Shown here piece after piece: positions 1-14,164 of a stretch of 64,000 bases of DNA. Made by a program: the position numbers and the translations under genes. The notes under the pieces were generated by a model, which was not told where the DNA came from, did not search any database, and saw only the letters and a program-made list of their open reading frames with translations. Source of the stretch: Manduca sexta (lineage: Eukaryota; Arthropoda; Insecta; Lepidoptera; Sphingidae); NCBI RefSeq assembly GCF_014839805.1, contig NC_051140.1:12917826-12981825 (forward strand), in the 5' to 3' direction. The first letter of the stretch is position 1, and every line of letters starts with the position of its first letter.

Positions 1-2106
1 TTATCTAAATTAGGTATGAGTGTCGTTACACTGTATCGTAATGATGAATCGCTTCCGGAACCTTCGTAAAATATTTACACGCAAATTATAATAAATTATA
101 GAGAAATTTAAATATTTATATCTTTTGCCAGCTTTTTAAAAATGAAGATGGCGAGTAAACATTATTTAAAAAAATATTTCTTATCCCAAATAATTTTATA
201 TTAGTAAATAAACTTACTTAAATTAATATTTGATTTAGTTAGTAACTGAGTAAGCATATAAGAGAGTAATCAATGTTTTATTACTTGCTACTTTATTCAG
301 TTCAATGCTGTAGCGGAACCGGCCCCATTCACACAAATGTTACGGAGTCTCCCCACACTTGACAATTTATAATAACTTTTTAACAATAAATAAAGATTGC
401 TCAAGTGTTTTAAAAATGTATTAGTAACCAGTAACTATAATAAAAGTAATTATTTTTTGGATCGTGGTAGGGTTTGAAATCAGCTTTATCTTTTGTCAAA
501 AAGTCTTTATTTTATTCTTTTTTTAGTTATAAAACACACCTAATTGAACGCAACGCAAAAATAATAATTTTCAAGCTGCATCTTCTAAATTCAAGGTCAA
601 ACAGCAATATTTCTAATGTGGTATTATGTTGAAGCTATGCTGAACGCAATAAAAATAATCATTTAAATCGGATCACGGAGTAAAAAAATGATCGCTGAAG
701 AAACATAAAAACAATTACGACGACTTGAGTAAACTCATTTGGAGTCAGTTAAAAATGCGGCCACGGGCACTCGATTCGGAAACGTATATGATACCCTTTA
801 TATTGTGGCAGATAGCTTATTGGCCACTCGTGCGTTTCTAGTACCGTCTTTGCTTGACCTGAACAAAGAGAAATCTAATGATAGCACGAAACTTGACGTA
901 TTTGATTAAATATGTGCGTCATTGCGCCAATCCGTTACTGGTGGTAGGTCTCTCATATGTGAGAGTCCGCCTGGGTAGGTACCACCGCAATGTCTATTTA
1001 GGCCGCCAAACAGCAGTGTGTAGTCACTGTTGTGTTTCGGTTCAAAGGACATTGTAGCCAGTGTAACTACTGGACATAATGAGACTTAACATCTCATGTC
1101 TCAAGAAGGCAAGCGCAGTGGAATATCAAACAATGCTTTGTAATTCAAGATGTTGGATGGTGTTTCTACTGTTTATGGGCGGTCGTATCGCTTACTATCA
1201 GGCGAACGGCAAGCTCGTTTCGCCATTCAAGCAGCAATAAAAAAACTGCAACATCAGTTTTATCCCTCTCTAAAGAACATAGAATCGATATTACTGTGCC
1301 CAAAATTCGCAAATTAAAAAGTATTCTGACAAATACGCCAATTATAGTGGCGTCATAATATAGGTTAAGGATTAACCGGCAATGTAAATACTCAGAAATC
1401 GTATTTTGATTTTGATACCTATCATTTTCAAAACTAGCAATGTAAGCATAAATATTTTATACACGACATAGCTCGGACTATACTTATAGAGGAGAGAGTG
1501 AAACGTACGCGCGTCGCATAACATTACAAACAACTGTGTTACCGGTATATGTGCTACAACAACAGTTTAAACGACAAACATAACAATCCTGCAACAAAAT
1601 ACTTTCTTTTGGCGAATCTATTCCCAAAATAAACTCAAGGCCTTGTCAAAATAGGCCATCAATCTTCAGATACTATGGTTGTTTCGACAATAACTAATGC
1701 TGTTTTTATACTAAATTTTACGGCTGCCGTATAACTAATGTTCTTTGTGTTCATAATGGTTTTTGAATGTTTCTATAAAAAGTAATTTTGTTTATTTGTA
1801 AGAGTGATGGATTTGTTTGACCATTTGTTGTAACTTCACATCCTGAGTAATGTCTTAGTTTATGTAACTGGTGCATAAATATTACTTTTATTTTTAACTA
1901 ACATTGTTGAGTGAGTTGTCTGATGTTGTATGTGAATTATATTTACAATTTATTTTCGTTTTTACATTTTATGAAAAAAATCTAGAACCTCTTAGTAAAA
2001 AAATTAAAACAATAACGAAATACAGCTAACAAAAATGTCTATTTATTTGTAAAGTAGGTCTTACTAGAAATCCGTGTAATTAATTTTATCCGATGTTAAT
2101 TTCCAG
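1..2106. other. Non-coding flank / probable intron before the C2 exon
   Basis: AT-rich sequence with no exon I could support on either strand. Because the exon at 2107 begins in mid-codon behind a splice acceptor, at least the right part of this stretch should be intron of the C2-domain gene. The only recognisable content is a LINE-like 3' end near 905-1245, listed separately. Confidence 0.5.
905..1245 (+). repeat. LINE-like 3' end, lepidopteran dispersed repeat
   Basis: The stretch reads through a moderately GC-rich block (gtaggtctctcatatgtgag, a GGTACCACC motif, an ACTTAACATCTCATGTCTCAA motif, then GGCGAACGGCAAGCTCGTTT) and ends in an AATAAAAAAA tail near 1236-1245. I recognise this as the 3' end of a non-LTR retroelement scattered through lepidopteran genomes. 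Only the 3' part is present, as usual for 5'-truncated insertions. The family name is not certain and the left boundary is approximate. Confidence 0.55.
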
Positions 2107-2414
2107 CGCCGCTGTACCTTAAAGCAACCATATTAGAGGCGAATAAAGCCGAATGTTTTTGGAAAAGCGACAGATTTGTTCCCACAATATCCGCCAGATG
2201 GGATCCGAAATCTTCAACCGTGAAACTAACAGTTTTCAAAGCGAATTTGAATAAAGTCAGCATTTACATCAGCTTGGGGTGTAAAACGAAAATGGCGAAG
2301 AAGGAAATACTCGGCAAAGCGATCATCGATGAGAAATCTGCATATGCGGACAGCTGGAACGAGTGCCTGAGACAACCGGGGATACCGAAAGTATTCTGGG
2401 TCAACTTCGAGTAG
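2107..2414 (+). CDS. Last coding exon of a synaptotagmin-like C2-domain protein
   Basis: An acceptor (aatttccag, ending 2106) opens a frame after two leading bases and runs 101 codons to TAG at 2412-2414. It starts PLYLKATILEANKA and ends WNECLRQPGIPKVFWVNFE. The last part matches the end of a synaptotagmin C2B domain, where the family has I/LG-x-hydrophobic-I, then H/S-W-x-E-M-L-x-x-P-x-x-P-x-x-x-W-H. WDPKSSTVKLTVFKANL fits the preceding beta strands. C2B domains bind membranes or SNARE proteins, often with calcium. In the calcium loop, however, the family D-Y-D is replaced by about C-K-T (around codons 57-62 of the exon), so calcium binding is doubtful. Earlier exons were not found in the window, so the member of the family cannot be named; extended synaptotagmin or another C2 tandem protein remains possible. 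Confidence 0.72.
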
Positions 2415-2520
2415 GATGCACGAGAAAAATCTATAAGACTAACGACGCAAATCAACTCACATTCATGTAAAATCTTTATTATATCCAATTCCGCACACTC
2501 TTTATTTATTTCGAAGTCCA

Positions 2521-2526
2521 ATTAAA
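2521..2526 (+). promoter_or_regulatory. Possible polyadenylation signal (ATTAAA) of the C2 gene
   Basis: ATTAAA lies 107 bases past the stop codon of the C2-domain exon and is the first usable hexamer downstream. It is the common variant, not AATAAA, and in such AT-rich DNA it could be chance. Confidence 0.25.
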
Positions 2527-3773
2527 TATATAAAACAAATTATTGTAATCAGCTGGGGGACAGATTTGTCTTCGGGTAGACCTCTCTATTGGTTGTGAAT
2601 GACAATTTCACGCTTATTGATTAGCGATTAGTGAAAAAAAGAATTTCACTTTGGATATTATTGTACTTGTACACTAACTTGATGTGAATAATTCTTAAAA
2701 TGTATCATTATTGACACAATGACAATATGTAGTTTGTAAGTTATGTAAGATTTCGTACGACACACAAATATAATTTTACTAATATATTTATATAAAAAAT
2801 TGTTTTATTATCCATTATTTACAATTAACCGTTGTTTATGCAGGGTCTTATAATGGTTTTAAAACTGTTACTGTGTAGTATACGTTTAGAGTTTTAGCAG
2901 TTTTACCTTACCTAAAATGGAACAAAGACAAGAAGTAAATATTATTCAAATAGTGTGTTCATTATAAAAGATACATAGTAATTATTTCCAATAGGTACCC
3001 TTATTAAATAAATAAAGTTCAAAAAGTTTAAAATGACTCATATATTTAAACGTAATCTCTACCACGGTGCTCTCAATAGATATAAATGGCACATGGTGCA
3101 ATTTTGTATAAATGTCAGATGGTTGCAGTCTTCAATTAAAGCTTCTATTATCGAGCTATCATCAACAATAATCTGCTTTTGATCTATTAATTATAACATT
3201 AAGACTAGGTTCTATAAAATAAATTATTGTAAACAGAACAAAATAATGGAATTTCTTATTAACAAAATAGGTATCTTTGTAGATAGTCGCAACACATTTA
3301 AACTCTGTTTTGATTTCAACGTTGAAATATGTCATTTTTAAATGCATACTCCAAGTTAATATAAACGCATCTGTTATATCAATCTAATTAATAAAATTCT
3401 TAAAGCTGGTAGATAATTATGCAACAAGGGAAAGCATTAGCTGTGGCTCTAGAAATGTGAAATTTGTAAAACTCAAATAAGAATTCTTAGGTTTTTATCG
3501 TCTACAGAGGTTAAATCTTTTGGAGAACATAGCAATTGTATAAAAAATAAAGAATAGAGATAAAATTTAAAGTCTTCAAGGTTCAAATAAATATGAGGAT
3601 CTACGGTTGCATACGACTCTACTCTCAAACTCTTAAAGAATTGAAAACTTGGCAAATAGTTATGCGTTTTAAGCCAAGTGTTGCCTGGTGGGTGTATAGC
3701 CCCGTTTATCAAACAAAATATATATTTTTTAGGTATGTTATAAATAAAGAATTGAAAAGTACTTATATACATA

Positions 3774-3823
3774 TTATATGTTGCGTGGTGACTTTGTAGT
3801 CAAAGTCACCACGCAACATATAA
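3774..3823. repeat. Perfect 23-bp inverted repeat with 4-base loop
   Basis: Bases 3774-3796 (ttatatgttgcgtggtgact then ttg) are the exact reverse complement of 3801-3823, with only TAGT between them. Such a perfect, nearly loopless hairpin is unusual in this window. No flanking terminal repeat or target duplication was seen. It could be a transposon relic, a small-RNA hairpin or a foldback artefact of sequencing or assembly. Confidence 0.85.
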
Positions 3824-4263
3824 CTTACTTTTAATTAACTATTCCGATGCCAAGATGAACCAAAGGAATAAAAATATTATATTCAAAGACATTAATCTAT
3901 ATAGTTGGTTATGGTAGAATTCTTTGATTGTATTTATTTTCATTTTAATTTGCTACTGGCAACTTTATAATGTTATTGTGTAAAGTTTTTATATTAATTT
4001 TTAAAGGCGATACGATGATGCCCCGCTGATTTTAATAGGATCAAAGTTATTTATTATGTATATACTAAATCTAGTTAGTAATACCAATAAGTAAATTTTC
4101 ATTATACAGGATAGGTAGTTGTTTTTCACTGTACAAGATTTATGTTGTATAGATTCTTTATTACTTTTTTTAATGACAGTTGATATCACAAAAGAATTTC
4201 AGATATACTTAGTACTAAGTTGTTGCTATTTTTCTTTCCACGTGCGAGCTACTGATTTTTTTA

Positions 4264-4443
4264 TACTAGTTATTGCTCGAAGCTCCGCCCACGTGAAAAA
4301 GATTTTCCGGGATAAAAGACCCGTTATTTTTTTGGGATAAAAGTAGCTTAGGCCCTCGGGATCTCAAACTCTCTACATACCAATTTCTTATCGAAATCCG
4401 ACACGCCGACGGACAAGGTTACTTTCGCATTTATAATATAAGT
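4264..4443 (-). mobile_element. Decayed Helitron-like fragment
   Basis: On the plus strand the fragment begins actagttattgctcgaagct ccgccc, a worn version of the reverse complement of the Helitron 3' end seen intact at 52264. It continues with GGGATAAAAG, CTCGGGATCTCAAACTCTCTACATACCAA and CCGACGGACA blocks, in the same order as in that element. Both ends are degraded. Confidence 0.5.
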
Positions 4444-5983
4444 GTAGATTGCAGTAATTTGTTACGTCATTTGGCAGTTTCTGGTATCAGTCATGATTAT
4501 TTTCATATCATATTTCATGAAATATGTATCACGTAACCTCGGAAATTTGTCAACAGTGGCGAATGACAATGTTGATTATACCTTGGACGCCCTTTTATTA
4601 TCGCTATTGTTCATAGGTGAGTGGCGCTTGATAAAAACAAATGGAAGAGGTTTACCACTATATATTTTTTTGTAAACAGCAAGCCGTTCGCTTGTGTAAC
4701 ACAACTATCCATTAATAAAAAGAACAGCACCCAAAACTTTAAACTACAAAGTAATGCTTTCCATTACGATCCCAAAATGTTTCCAACATATTTCCATGAA
4801 GCGTAGTAAATACACTGACTACCATATCCTTTAAACTAAAACACAACTTCGCGGTGGTGCTTAGCGACAAAAACATATACTGCGGTCCAACTAGACCACA
4901 TACTTAAAACTCTATAGTCTGTGACTTAGACGGACTCTCATACAAGAGCGTACCATCCAGTAGTATTTACAAGGTTTTCTAATGTCTTATATAAAACGGC
5001 AATGAACTTGAATGCTTTGCACGTTGAAGATTAGAATATAAACGTAATAGCCATATCTTTGGTATTAAGATAAAAAAAGATAAGTAGATTCTTGAAACAT
5101 AACTACCCAAAGTATTTTATTCACTAGTTTGTTAGTTTTAAGGCCTGCTTCATACGTTTCAAGAAAATTTTATTTAACAGTCTTTATATTAAGAGTTAAA
5201 GTAGATAATACTCATTTATTATCATTTATTTCGGATCACAGATTAAAGTATGAGTTTTGTATTTGGTCAACTTATATCTGTAACGAGTAGCATTTGCTCA
5301 GAAGTTGTGAAACAGCGCCTTAGTGTTATAGCGAGGCAGGCGTTATAAAGTCTAGGCATTTTAACAGTGTTATCATGAGTCCAAATTTTTCTAGTAATTT
5401 TAACAACTTTTATTATGTATTGAAATATTTTATACGCCTATTCTTGTTTTTATGTAGAAAAAACACACTACTTACCTAGATCAACTTTTATTAAAGTATT
5501 AAGTAAGTACCTCTTGTGGAAATACATAATTTGGTTTAAATTATTTAGATTGTATTTGGATTTGTGAGCTATGATATAAACTAGTTGTTAGGTTTTCCGC
5601 CTTGAGAAAAGACCTTTCTCGGGATAGAACTTCCATTGTGTACTTTTTAATTCATTTTGATTATTCGGGTTATGCTCTATCTGCATGTCACATATCTTTC
5701 AAATTCTTTAAAAGGTAAGATACGGCGTTTACTTTTAAGATACATCCCATGATGATCACACATTGTTCTATTTATAATATTACTAAGAAAGATGTATCTT
5801 ACATGTTGTTATAATTTTATTCAGTAAGTAGGTTTGGCTTGAAAACACTACACTATCCCAATTTGGGTGTTGCAAGTTAAAGAAATGTTTGTCCAAAGGA
5901 TAGAAACTATGTTAGTTTTATTATCAAATTTGATCGCCTCGGTCAATAATAAATCCCGTGCGTTAATCTAGTGTTAACTTATG

Positions 5984-6700
5984 ATTAACGTGACCATTTA
6001 TTTTTCGTCTCAAAACGGGACATCGGTTTATTTACGTCAAGCATAAAAAAAAACAATGGAAAAAAAATTACACACGCTTATTAGAAAATTTGTACTTCAG
6101 CGACCGAGCGTTGCACGTATGAAAACTCGGAAAATCGCGTTTTCCCGAACAACTGTAAAGATAAAATTAAGAAGCAAAACCTGATCTAAATACAAAATTT
6201 TATACAAAACCGTTCAGTTGTTTCTGTGTTTACTTCTGACAAACATACAAACGTCTGACAAACTTACAAAACATCCAAACCTTTTTACAAACTTTTGTAT
6301 TCATATTATTAAAATAAGATAGGATTGGATTATTAGATAATTATAAATTAAAAATATTATGTAAGATACAAATGTTCAGTTTTATTTATATTTGTCTGAA
6401 GAACAAATTTATTTTATTACAGCTGTTTTTTTTTATATATTGTCATTAGTTATCAACATCGTTTTCAGAACTGGAATCTGTAACTGAGTTTTTTCAGATG
6501 TCTACATTTTATTCATTAGATAAAAGATTCGTAGGCGTTGTAGTCTCAAGTAGCAGCCTGGTCGGCTCTTAAATTTTCGCACGGTTTCGAAAAACGGGAC
6601 AATTTTGTGTTCCAGAGTTTTTTCTGGGGACACCGGGACAGATTACCGAAAAAAGGGACGGTCCCGTTCAAAACGGGACGTCTGGTGACGTTACTTATGA
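5984..6700. mobile_element. Possible TIR transposon remnant (about 0.7 kb)
   Basis: The left side reads taacgtgacc then aaaacgggac. The right side, in reverse complement, reads taacgtcacc then acgtcccgttttgaacggga. The GGGAC/GTCCC blocks and the shared TAACGT-ACC ends suggest an imperfect terminal-inverted-repeat element. No clear target duplication was seen, and the pairing of the two ends is my inference. Confidence 0.3.
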
Positions 6701-9700
6701 TTCACGAACTAAATACCTAATCTCCACTTTTACTAAATGAATATTCGACTGAACCACTAGGGTAACTAAGCTCTATAGAAAAAGGACATCATTTTCTTAG
6801 GATATGATATCGCGCATGCATCGGGCATCCTCTGTGCGTATGTAATAACTAGTCGCTATTGATGATCCCTATGATTTGACAGGGGACTCCTTTTAATTAA
6901 CACTATCCTTTTGTTAAATATTTAAAATAATTCTCAATACAAAAAAAACGATGATTGAAAACATAGATGAAAAATCATACTTTTTGTTTTAGGACCTAAA
7001 GTGGAAGTCATTGATATTTTAAAGTACTACTTAATTACCTGGTTATTTCTTCTACATGACTCCAACATAACTGCTAAAGTTTATTGGGGTTGGTCCTTAC
7101 AAAGTACAAATTCTTATTCTACTCGCCTTAGATGACGTCATGTTTTGTCAGTCGTCGTATTTCAATGCCTAAATAACCACAGCCTTCCGTTTTTTCTCCT
7201 CTTTATATTCTTTTATGCATAATATTTTTTACTACTGGCTGACGTGACGGGCAAGGCGCTAAACTGAAAGTAAGTGCTGACAATAAAAAAAAAATCAATA
7301 AAAAAACCACTCTGACCATTCAATTGCATAGTAATACATGGTGTTTGCACCAGAATATAAAAAGTAAACAATGCCTGCTCATTGTAAAATTTTGTGAAAG
7401 TAAACAAATTATGTTCCTGTACGGAAAATGCGAATTTAAGTAAACATTTCTGTGTTCATACGAACTGGCATTGACTGTGCAAATATTGTAACGGTTGTAA
7501 GTAACACTGGTAAGGAGTTAAGGGTGTGTACAATATACATACAGGCGTCATATGTAAAGGCGCTAAGCGATAACATCTTCCCTTTCGCAATCCTGCTTCC
7601 TTAATAACAGTATGAATGTGCGTTTGTATTTTGTCTTTTTCAAATAAACAGAGTTAAGAGTGGATAAAATTTGCTTACATATAGTATAAAATGGAAGGTA
7701 ATATATGTTAGTTTTAGTATCAAGAAAGTACACACTCTCTGGATAACTACATGGAGTCAGTAAGAGGAATACTTGACGAAGAAAGATGAGTACTTAATTG
7801 GTTTATAAATTGTACAGTTAGGGAAGTATCCGCAATGTTTCTCCTACCAGAACATGGCCAGTAGGCTTGTTTGCGTATGTTGACAGCAAAACATGCGCTG
7901 CACCTGCTGTTATAGATTATTTCGGAATTAGTGCGTCTTTTCTCAATAAAACTATATTTGCCTGCAACTCTGTCTGTTCCCGGGATAAAAAGAACTCTTA
8001 ACACTCGGATTTCATTTAGCTTCCTATTGGTGAAAGATTTTCAAAATCGGTTAAGTGGTTTCTGAGCTATTTATTACAAACAACCATGACACAAAATATC
8101 AAATCTTTTCTTCATTTATCATTTAGATTTATGATTTGTAGAAATTAGTATAATACTATTACCTTCGTGATGAGGAATTAGCTTCAACTGGATATTTGGA
8201 TATTAGTAATCTGTCTTGCCTGAGCGGGTCTTACGAATTCCCTCTATGGCAAAACGAACAATGTAAAAAATTGATTTACCTTCTCAAAACGGGGCAGGAC
8301 CTTGTTCTGCCAGCTGTTGCAATATACTTCGTCCTATTTTATGACGTATGATACGACAAATGTATCTGAATGAAATTAGCTGGTGGCAAACGATCATTGC
8401 TAGCTATGAATACCAAAAAGACTATAGTACCTACGTATAAGAAAACAAATGGATATTAAAGAGAAAGAGGCATAATTATTTATTGGAACTCCAGAAAACT
8501 CGAACCGAGTCGTGTCATACTTATTCATGCTGTAGAAACTGGGTCGGTACTAAATAAATGTAACATAGGATAATCGGCTTCTAACTAATTCGATTTTTTA
8601 AATTGGGTAGATTGCTAGATTAGCGATTAACCTTAGTAACGATAGAGACATCTTTACATGGTATCTCGACAGTAAAGCAAATTATAATTTTATCCCCTGC
8701 AGCATTCGTACAAGCAAAGGTACAGTCTGGTAAGAACTAAAGTGATGATTCGCCTAATCTAAAGTTTATCCACCTTAGTTATGGGCCTTATAATAACTAT
8801 TTTTAATACCCCGAAAATACGTCGACAAAACACGCTCATTAAGGCCAACATTCATTTGTTGCACGAACGTAATTAAAAATGTTACTAAGCACTTTCTTCG
8901 GTATAGTCTCAGTGGAAATATCCCAATATTATACAACGCGACGAGACAGCTTTCATGTTTGTTGCTCGATTATTGCGATCGTGCCTATTTAACCGTTCAC
9001 ATTATATGTAAATGGACCTTTTATTCCTGAGTGTTAATCTATTTTTAATCGGTTTTTATAAATTGTTATCCACGTTTCTACAGGTACTACTGTTGTACAG
9101 AAAATGGTAAATGCCAACTCTGCTTTTAGGCTTCGTACAATCAGTGAAAGTGTCTAAGGTCTAATAAATCAATACTCCTACTCAAAGGTTGACAACAGAT
9201 TTAAAATTCATGTAGCAATATGCAAATGTCTTATCGTCAGCGACTTTCGTAGTCAGTAATACCTAGCAGTAGTAATTTCCAAAACTGATAGCTTATGAAA
9301 TAAAACAAGCGATTATCTTGAATTAAATTCAGTACGTTTAGGTGTTATGAATGAAATAAAAAAAATACTAGTAATGAAATTATTTTGTCTATTCACGGAA
9401 AGATTGCAAGATATATTAAAAAATAAAATGTAGAAAAACGATTGTAATATAAAGATTGCTTTCAGTATCAAAGGACTTGTTTTAAGAAATAAATCGGATT
9501 TTGATATATCGAAACGCAGTCAACGTGCTCAATTCTGCAGCGTTATTGAATAAATACATAAAAATGATTTGTTACGAAAGAGTGACTTTTTAGTCACTGC
9601 TCATAAAAATAACACGCTGAATGTCGTGTATAATGTTCGAGACCAGTACTGCTCAGACCTTGTATGGCTGTCTAGACAAAGCTTAATTCAGCAAATTTTA

Positions 9701-12700
9701 CGACAATTGATTTTTGTCGGTTATCGCTTTCTAATTATTATAATTTGGCATCGACTGACATTTGTTGGTAAGAATTATTATTCAATTTACATGGACTGAC
9801 CACCGTAAGTGTGCAGCTGCATAGCTCTCTTGAACTGTACAATTAGTAGGTACCACCCTTAAAAATCGATATTTAAAAGAGAAATTCTTTATGACCGGGC
9901 GTTGCAGTTTCTTCTAAGGGCTTTGAAACGATATTTTGATTTTACTAGTTGGATTCCGTAGGTTCGAATTCGAAAATCCAGATCCAGAAACGGTTTATTT
10001 TCTTCAGGACATCGGGCACAACCATATGTGTAGTACATATTATTACAGTATACCTACACAAATACTTCAAGTAATTTTGCACATAGCACAATGAAATTGC
10101 CAAAGATACTGAAATCAAACAAATTAGTTAAATTGGCTGCCTGTTACGAAAATAGCATCGATGTGACAGTGTAAATTGCGAATGTATTTGCTTATCGCTA
10201 TAAGTACTTAACGTAATGTAAGCGTTTCAGCGTGGTTCGCGTTCAAACACGGTATAATTTTAATTAATTTTAGTTTAGTTCGGAAACCGCAGCAATCAGG
10301 CCAATTAAATGATACAGCATATTGCTTATAGTACATTTTATCAAGTATTTAGGTACGCTGTCACCGACTTATTAGAGTTTTTTTATAGTTGATTTTTTAA
10401 CGAAGTTTAATTAGATGGCGCTAATAGTAAAAATGCTATGGCTATAGCCAATAGTGATATGGAACATTGAGGGATTTTTGTAGCGGAAAAGGCTTTTCAC
10501 GCGAGTGAAGTCGAGAACGACTCCTATTTATGTACAAATTTATTTCGTGTTTTGTCAGTAAACAATATAAAGGCTATTTATGGATTTATATTCAAATACA
10601 CTGTCAGATGTACTATTAGGTATGTACAAGTTTAGTCAGGGGTAGGCAAGTTTATTTAAATTTTGTTTATTAAAAGGTTATAAGTGTTTATTGTAACGTT
10701 TATTTAATTTAAAAAGTTATAATTGAAACTGTATCAATTTTTCGTATATAGATTTTTTATTTAATCTTGTTTAATCTAAAAACATAGGTACTACTTACAT
10801 TTAAACTCATAATAAAGCGACGTACACGAAAAATATTTGTTGCACTTTATATTTTAAAACTCTTTTACCGCGGATCGTTGCAATGTGACTAGCTTGAAGC
10901 GAAACGGTTATGAAACTCTGGTTCATCTTAGATTCCTATTAGATGTCTGAAGGCAACCGGCGAGACTGCAAAATGATTATTATCGGATTTTCGATTCACA
11001 TTATATCTTACTTATTCTTGGGGCTTACCCGTTTCACTTTAGATAATCGAGACTTTTTTTTAACAGTTTATATTTTATACATGGACATGCATCAGTTATT
11101 TATTCTTCTAGTTAAAAATCCTTACTTTATATACTTTGTAATCATCACGGGTCCAATTAATTACTACAAAAATTCCGTATGCTGCATGTAAATAATAATT
11201 ACCACTTGTTCATTACGGCGATAAAAATATCAACACTGCTTGTAATGTGGCTAAGCCCATGTGCTATAGACTTACATAACCAATACAACAGTATTGGTAG
11301 TTTAGTTTATTTAGCTAGTAGCTTGGGGCGCTTGCTCGGACAACGGCCTTAAGCTACAATATTTCTTGAGACTGCATCGTTACTGTGGCTAAATGAAGGA
11401 AATTTTATTAAAAATACTACGTGTGTGGAGCGTTGTCTTTTTCGTTTACTTCATATATAAAAGTAATGAGTTCACTATTACTTCGGTTCTGAGAAATTCT
11501 CCAGGAGGTGTTTACCGAAACAATTGTTTGGCTAGAAGCTGGTATATTGTGCCATGAATTAAATTTTAAGTTTTGTAACAAGTTTGGTAACATTATTACC
11601 GCAAACTATGTATACAGGTTATTTAGTCAAAAGTTTCAACTTATCGCACAGAAAACACCAATAGCACATTATTATAATAGGTATAATTTTCTCTAACGAG
11701 ATGACCGGTGCTCGTTTATATGAATATTTTATACCATAATATCTTATGTTAATAAATAGGTACTCGTACGTTATACAAAACAGTATGTAGTATTAAATCG
11801 CCATACTACAATTTAGTATCTATTTCTATTGCCAGAAAGCTCAAGGTATTTTCTATATTACTTAGGCATTGTATAGAATTATACAGATTGCCGGTAACTA
11901 TATGAAATATAAAATATACACAAAATAATCCTATATTTGTTAAAGTATTATAATTTGTTTCTTCTGTATTAATACGATAATAATGAATTAAGGGATTAAG
12001 AATGTACTATATATTAAACACTCAACCTCATCTTAAACTTATAGCCTGTTTTGACTTGTTAAATATTTACAAACTGTTAATCTATTTTATTTCAATAGTT
12101 CTGGGGATGTTTAAAATATTCTATATTATTCATGAATTATACCAAAAAGTTAAAAGGACTTGGTAGCGTTATTTCACTTAACAATTGTCTAACAGTTTGA
12201 TGTCGAGAAATTCACTAAGATTGAGTCCCACTTCCAAGTGGAAGTTTATAATTTTATTAATTTATTAAATATCTGTCAAAAACTAAAAGAAAATGTAAAT
12301 CAATAAAGCTTGTAGATAATGCCGTACAGATTTGGAAGTATTTCATATAAGAGAACGAAATAAAAATAAATATAGTTAATGAATTATTTAATAATTCCGC
12401 CTCTGCATTTTATGTTGCTTTAAAATATTGCATTATTTAGTTAAGGTTTGTTATAAATGGACATAAGGAATTTCTAATTAATACTAGAGCAGGAGTTTGG
12501 TGGTTAAATTCATTTCGGAGTAGAATGATAGATAACTACATTTAAAATAATTATTAAATATGTCTGCTTTATTCGGCTGTTGTCGCTACACTGGTGTAGA
12601 GGCCGGCGGGGTTTAAGATCTACGAACCGTGAGAGGATTCCCAATCCAGGCAAACATCTTGGGAGCTAATCATCCTGGTTTGTTAGGCTGGGAAAATAAC

Positions 12701-13891
12701 CACACTAAAGTTATATAGTAACATAATTACATTAGTGCTTATGTAAATTACTTAGCAAAATTCTGAGATACACAAAATGTGTTTTACGGTGCAAATGTTT
12801 GTTTACGTAAAGAGAAAAAACACAGCTATTATCAGAATGAAGAAAGCTATTAGGCGATTAATCATATTTTAATATTTTAATATTCAGAGAGTTTAATGGT
12901 CTAATGCGGTACATACTAATTTGTTTATGTCTTTGCCAAATATTAATTATTGGTCAATATTTAGTTATTTTAAACGTACGAAGTTATAATTAATGACTGT
13001 TTAATATTTGCACTAAGGTTCCTAATGCTTACAAACGCATTCACTTTCTTGCACATAGTTTATAATTCAATATCCGACATTTATACCACTAATAGGACCA
13101 TTAATCTGAAACCTGAATCCATTTAAGTAGTATAGTCAAGGATAGAAATACTAAATATAAGTACAACCATAACGACATGAACTTAAAGACTATTTTAATT
13201 AATAATAAAACATCGTAAAATGTACGTCGTAAATTATATTATTCTTTGATCGTGACGATTATAATAGCACATGTCTTAAGTAAATGCTATAAAGTTTTAA
13301 ATCGTTTATATTGAGGTATTGCACCGTTATTTCTTATACTTTATATCTAACTATAAAACAATATAGATATATAATATACTTTGCTGGCTCACTATTTAAA
13401 GGTCCTAATGTCAATATTTACTAAATGTTGGAAAAATTACATTTATACTTTGAAAAGAAAATAAATCATGGGTATAATTTGTGTAATAAACACATAGAAC
13501 CTTGTAATAGTAAGCTAACGATTTGTTTAACTGCTCTTTAATTTCATGTAAAACTTCGTTTAATTACTGAAGTAAACATCTTTGTCCAAAATATCTATAT
13601 ACAGTTATGAAACTATAAAACATTCAAAAATGATAAATTGAACCAACTATGTATTTCCTTTTTTTACTGTGGCACCGCTACTAAAGCTCTATTTGTTCGG
13701 TGAGCGTACGAGGCATCACAAGTTACGGGAAAAGCGCATTCGATTTACACTTTCACTAAAAGCAAATAATATAATATTGGTACATTTTTCGGTTCGAGTT
13801 TCAAGTCGCAACATATGACTTCAAAGGGTTAATTTCACAAGCAGTAGTTGTATTTGAAATTGGAATTACATTTCACGGTCTTTTATTTGTT

Positions 13892-14090
13892 AACCGACTT
13901 CAAAAAAGGAGGAGGTTATCAATTCGTCGTGAATTTTTTTTTTTTATGTTTCTTACCTCAGAACTCGCTCATTTATGAACCGATTTCGAAAATTCTTTTT
14001 TTATTCGAAAGAATTTCTCTCCAGATTGGTCCCATAAAATTTTTTCATCATCGCTTCGGTAGTTTGTTTTTAAAATTAAATAAACTAGAA
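13892..14090. repeat. End of a dispersed repeat (AACCGACTTC family)
   Basis: aaccgacttcaaaaaaggag at 13893 followed by gaggttatcaattcg and a run of T is a terminal sequence I know from a common lepidopteran miniature element. The opposite orientation of the same terminus occurs near 44579-44628 (ttctttt gaaatcggtt). Only one end is recognisable in each place. Confidence 0.45.
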
Positions 14091-14164
14091 TAATTATGTC
14101 GTCCAAGAAAACGAAATTGCGAATTTAGCTTTCCTGTGACGTATTTAGTTATGATTTTGCATTG

